Shown here: positions 59,647 through 61,416 of the stretch, one piece after another
Layout of the letters: each line of letters begins with the position of its first letter
Numbering within the stretch: the stretch's first letter is position 1
Source of the DNA: Prochlorococcus sp. AG-402-C09
GTDB taxonomy: Bacteria; Cyanobacteriota; Cyanobacteriia; PCC-6307; Cyanobiaceae
Direction: 5' to 3'
DNA length: 61,416 bases
Assembly (NCBI GenBank): GCA_003279565.1
Contig: QCHN01000009.1
Coordinates: 1-61,416 of the forward strand
The notes under the pieces: model-generated
What the model was told of the DNA's origin: nothing
Databases searched by the model: none
What the model saw: only the letters and a program-made list of their open reading frames with translations
Made by a program: the position numbers and the translations under genes

Positions 59647-59853
59647 CTATTTTTCTACTTCCCAATCTTCTTCGGCCTTATCAAGTAAATCTTCAACAGT
59701 ATTATCAAAAGTTTCAGCTACTGATCTCAACATTTTTGAAATAGTCTCATCAGGGCAAGCAAGATCTTTTTGAATTCCTTCAGCACAGTCTTTAATTTCC
59801 TCCCAAGCATCTACTAGGACTTGAGAATCTACAGGTTTCCAATCTTCTGTCAT
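59647..59853 (-). CDS. Small acidic helical protein (68 residues)
   Basis: The start is set at the ATG at 59851-59853, since GAGGAG lies nine bases upstream, the best Shine-Dalgarno element in this region; a frame extension upstream lacks support. The protein begins MTEDWKPVDSQVLVDAWEEI and is rich in Glu and Asp, with helices through ETISKMLRSVAETFDNTVED and a final EEDWEVEK. Two cysteines are present. Function is unknown. It is followed by a small membrane-protein gene. Confidence 0.72.
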   Translation of the reverse strand: MTEDWKPVDSQVLVDAWEEIKDCAEGIQKDLACPDETISKMLRSVAETFDNTVEDLLDKAEEDWEVEK

Positions 59854-59970
59854 AGATAATCTCCTCGTTAAGGGATTGATAGTTGAATATTTCATGAACT
59901 AACAAATACTAGCTTTTCCTAAGTTAAAGAATGTCTTGGTTTCTTCATCTACATAAAGGAACAAGCTCAG

Positions 59971-60048
59971 GTGCTAGTTTCATCCGGTCGTGAAAAATTC
60001 CTAATAAGAAATGCAGATGCTCCGGGCAAAAGCCGAGTCATTAATTAA
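59971..60048 (+). other. Coding-like short frame (25 codons)
   Basis: A GTG at 59971 opens LVSSGREKFLIRNADAPGKS, ending at tandem TAA codons at 60,046-60,051. The next ORF begins 22 bases later in the same frame. The peptide looks natural and the bases are less AT-rich than the surroundings. It may be a separate tiny gene, or part of an originally longer gene interrupted by the stops. Confidence 0.3.
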
Positions 60049-60072
60049 TAAGACTCCTCCACTGCAACAAGC

Positions 60073-60297
60073 TTGCGCTCAACTCGAGGCAAACCTCTCA
60101 AGAAAGGAATAAAAGACAGTTACAGACAAGTCCCAAAGAACATAGTCAACCATGTGTCAAGAAGTTTCAAACTTATAATTCCTATTTACGTAACAAGAAA
60201 ACCAACTATAAATAAATATAGAGATTGGATTTTTACCATGCTTTTGCCTAAGCCAGTTAGACCTGTTGATTCTGAAAAAAAAGGAAAAGACGATTAG
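60073..60297 (+). CDS. Small basic hypothetical protein (74 residues)
   Basis: This ORF starts at TTG, with no clear ribosome site, and encodes a basic protein: RSTRGKPLKKGIKDSYRQVP, a short hydrophobic SFKLIIPIYVT, then YRDWIFTMLLPKPVRPVDSE. A 14-base-pair hairpin with a T-run lies about 60 bases after the stop, which supports transcription. The true start could lie elsewhere, since the same frame is open up to the tandem TAA at 60,051. No family is recognised. Confidence 0.5.
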   Translation: MRSTRGKPLKKGIKDSYRQVPKNIVNHVSRSFKLIIPIYVTRKPTINKYRDWIFTMLLPKPVRPVDSEKKGKDD

Positions 60298-60635
60298 TTA
60301 TTAGATATATCCATTTAATTAATTTTCGACCAAGATAGGTTTTTCATTTTATTCAATTAAGAATATAGATATTAGTTATATCTATATTCTTTTTTACGTA
60401 TACATTAAATCTTAAAATATCTATATATTTTTATTCTAGAAAATTTGATCGTTAAATATTACTTAACTCAAAAAAGACAAAAAGGCAACTGAATTTTTAA
60501 TTGATTTATCAAAAATTCAAGACTTGAACTATTGACATTAAGGATTTCTTTGGCAAGTTTATTGATGTATTGTACATTCAAATTTTATACTTTTTTTTCA
60601 TTTGTTTATCTAAGAAAATTTTTTTTAATTTGTTT
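60298..60635. other. 338-base gap
   Basis: Apart from the terminator hairpin at 60,359-60,395 the stretch is AT-rich without a convincing ORF. A 17-base segment at 60,520-60,536 resembles the reverse complement of a tRNA T-arm, with two mismatches to the CAU tRNA; this may be chance. Confidence 0.4.
60359..60395 (+). terminator. Rho-independent-type terminator
   Basis: Arms at 60,359-60,372 and 60,378-60,391 form a perfect 14-base-pair AT-rich stem with a five-base loop, followed by a T-run to 60,395. It lies downstream of the 74-residue ORF and is the second-best terminator in the window. Confidence 0.7.
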
Positions 60636-60788
60636 ATGAAAACAGCATCTAAAGAGTTACAAAAACTTAGATTCATAGCTGAGAGCTCATTGAATCGAAC
60701 AGCTGAACTGCAACAAGTCTTAGCTCAAATTGAAGCGACACTATCAAGAGCGGAATCACAAAAGCTTAATGAAAAAAACAAGCACTAA
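60636..60788 (+). CDS. Small helical protein (50 residues)
   Basis: From the ATG at 60636 the product is 50 residues starting MKTASKELQKLRFIAESSLN, almost entirely helical, with a coiled-coil-like LQQVLAQIEATLSRAES. The frame is open further upstream, but that extension reads as low-complexity Phe and Lys. Its pattern recalls the 59-residue coiled-coil protein at 44,628-44,807 without clear identity. Function is unknown. Confidence 0.5.
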   Translation: MKTASKELQKLRFIAESSLNRTAELQQVLAQIEATLSRAESQKLNEKNKH

Positions 60789-60962
60789 AAATATAGATCT
60801 GTCATGACATACCTATCAAAAATAAACTTTGATTTAAAAAAAAATTATTTATATCTAATAGGAGTCCGCATACCCAATACATGATGAATCAAATAATTAT
60901 TAACCAAGAATTAGTCTCAGCTGAGAGTCCGAATTGTAGATAATACCTTTATATTCAAATGA

Positions 60963-61124
60963 TTAATGAGGGTAAAGTTTAGAAATCTTTTTAATTTGTT
61001 TTTCCTTTTGACGATATTTAAGTTTACGCTTTGTAGCTAATATAAAAAAAATACCAGGTATGATCCAAATAATAGCAATAAGAAAAGTCATTAAGACTTG
61101 GTTTTTAAAAACAGCTTCGATCAT
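60963..61124 (-). CDS. Small membrane protein (53 residues)
   Basis: The reverse strand from the ATG at 61122-61124 gives MIEAVFKNQVLMTFLIAIIW, continuing in a single hydrophobic helix (through IIPGIFFILA) and a strongly basic tail (TKRKLKYRQKEKQIKK). The basic tail should stay in the cytoplasm. The clean structure suggests a real gene. No family is recognised. Confidence 0.6.
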   Translation of the reverse strand: MIEAVFKNQVLMTFLIAIIWIIPGIFFILATKRKLKYRQKEKQIKKISKLYPH

Positions 61125-61322
61125 TTTTCATTTATTATAAGAATATATATAAATAAACGAGTGTTAGGTCAGTAGGGTTTTGACTACAATGAAAATTTTT
61201 AATGATTAAGTAAAGGATTTTAATTTTTTTTTACACGAACAGGAGACTAGATTATTTAGCATTATATGTTTTGGTATTAAAAGATACTGATCAAATCAAA
61301 AGCAAGAGATAATGTAAACAAG

Positions 61323-61365
61323 ATCGGCAGTATGCGTGAACATTTTGCCGATTTGTAGCTTTTTT
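61323..61365 (+). terminator. Possible hairpin terminator near window end
   Basis: ATCGGCA (61,323-61,329) pairs with TGCCGAT (61,346-61,352) around a 16-base loop, with a short T-run at 61,360-61,365. No gene clearly ends here, so it may belong to a small RNA. Evidence is weak. Confidence 0.25.
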
Positions 61366-61416
61366 AAACTATTGAATTATTAATCACAAACTTTTTAGAG
61401 AATTATTATTTACTAT

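Noticed and set aside
60520-60536. 17-base match (two mismatches) to the T-arm of the CAU tRNA, considered as an att repeat or tRNA remnant
   Set aside because: An element inserting at the tRNA 3' end would place its repeat at lower coordinates, not here; no other tRNA arms are present, so chance is likelier.
60881-60943. Plus-strand 20-codon ORF with an AGGAG element before it
   Set aside because: The purine stretch is about 20 bases from the ATG, too far for a normal ribosome site, and the peptide is too short to judge.

Overview
The window looks like chromosomal DNA from a marine picocyanobacterium, most likely Prochlorococcus. By eye the DNA is strongly AT-rich and densely packed. It carries oxygenic-photosynthesis genes (psaK, hemJ, a CCB-type cytochrome b6 cofactor-assembly gene, the plastid/cyanobacterial DUF2499-DUF3593 pair, DUF1995) beside ordinary housekeeping genes. 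The assignment rests on remembered protein families and gene content, not on a database search. I cannot fix the ecotype.

Bases 1-54,670 are a compact housekeeping region. It opens with the start of a YggT/Ycf19 gene, scpB, ilvA, dxs and psaK. A peroxiredoxin/DUF2499/DUF3593 cluster follows, then rpmB, htpG, hisZ, an inositol-phosphatase-family gene and tRNA-Ser(GGA). Next are the phosphate transporter genes pstCAB (no pstS or phoU here) and, divergent from them, a dnaK-dnaJ-DUF3110-murQ run followed by a cyclophilin. Then come ribBA, argC, purN, pgi, leuS, dapF, a cysteine desulfurase, DUF1995, a PBP4-type carboxypeptidase, coaD, a flavin reductase, uvrC, hemJ, a PHP phosphoesterase, cobN, ilvE and metH. 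After two gene-poor gaps come pheT and an rpmG-rpsR-RNB nuclease-metG-lptC run, then the CCB gene, cobU and trmL. Many convergent neighbours overlap or nearly touch at their 3' ends.

Several genes share a theme. cobN, cobU and B12-dependent metH link cobalamin synthesis to methionine. ilvA and ilvE belong to branched-chain amino acid synthesis. htpG, dnaK, dnaJ and the cyclophilin are folding factors. The most unusual intact protein is a 345-residue product at 44,996-46,033 that appears to join a ribbon-helix-helix DNA-binding domain to a C-terminal J-domain.

From about 55.2 kb to the end the character changes. No normal-sized gene remains. There are a tRNA with anticodon CAU, many very small ORFs (about 36-75 codons), long non-coding stretches, and a decayed pyridoxamine-phosphate-oxidase-family gene broken by several stops and frameshifts. 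This looks like an accessory or decaying segment. No CRISPR array, insertion sequence, integrase, prophage gene or rRNA was seen.
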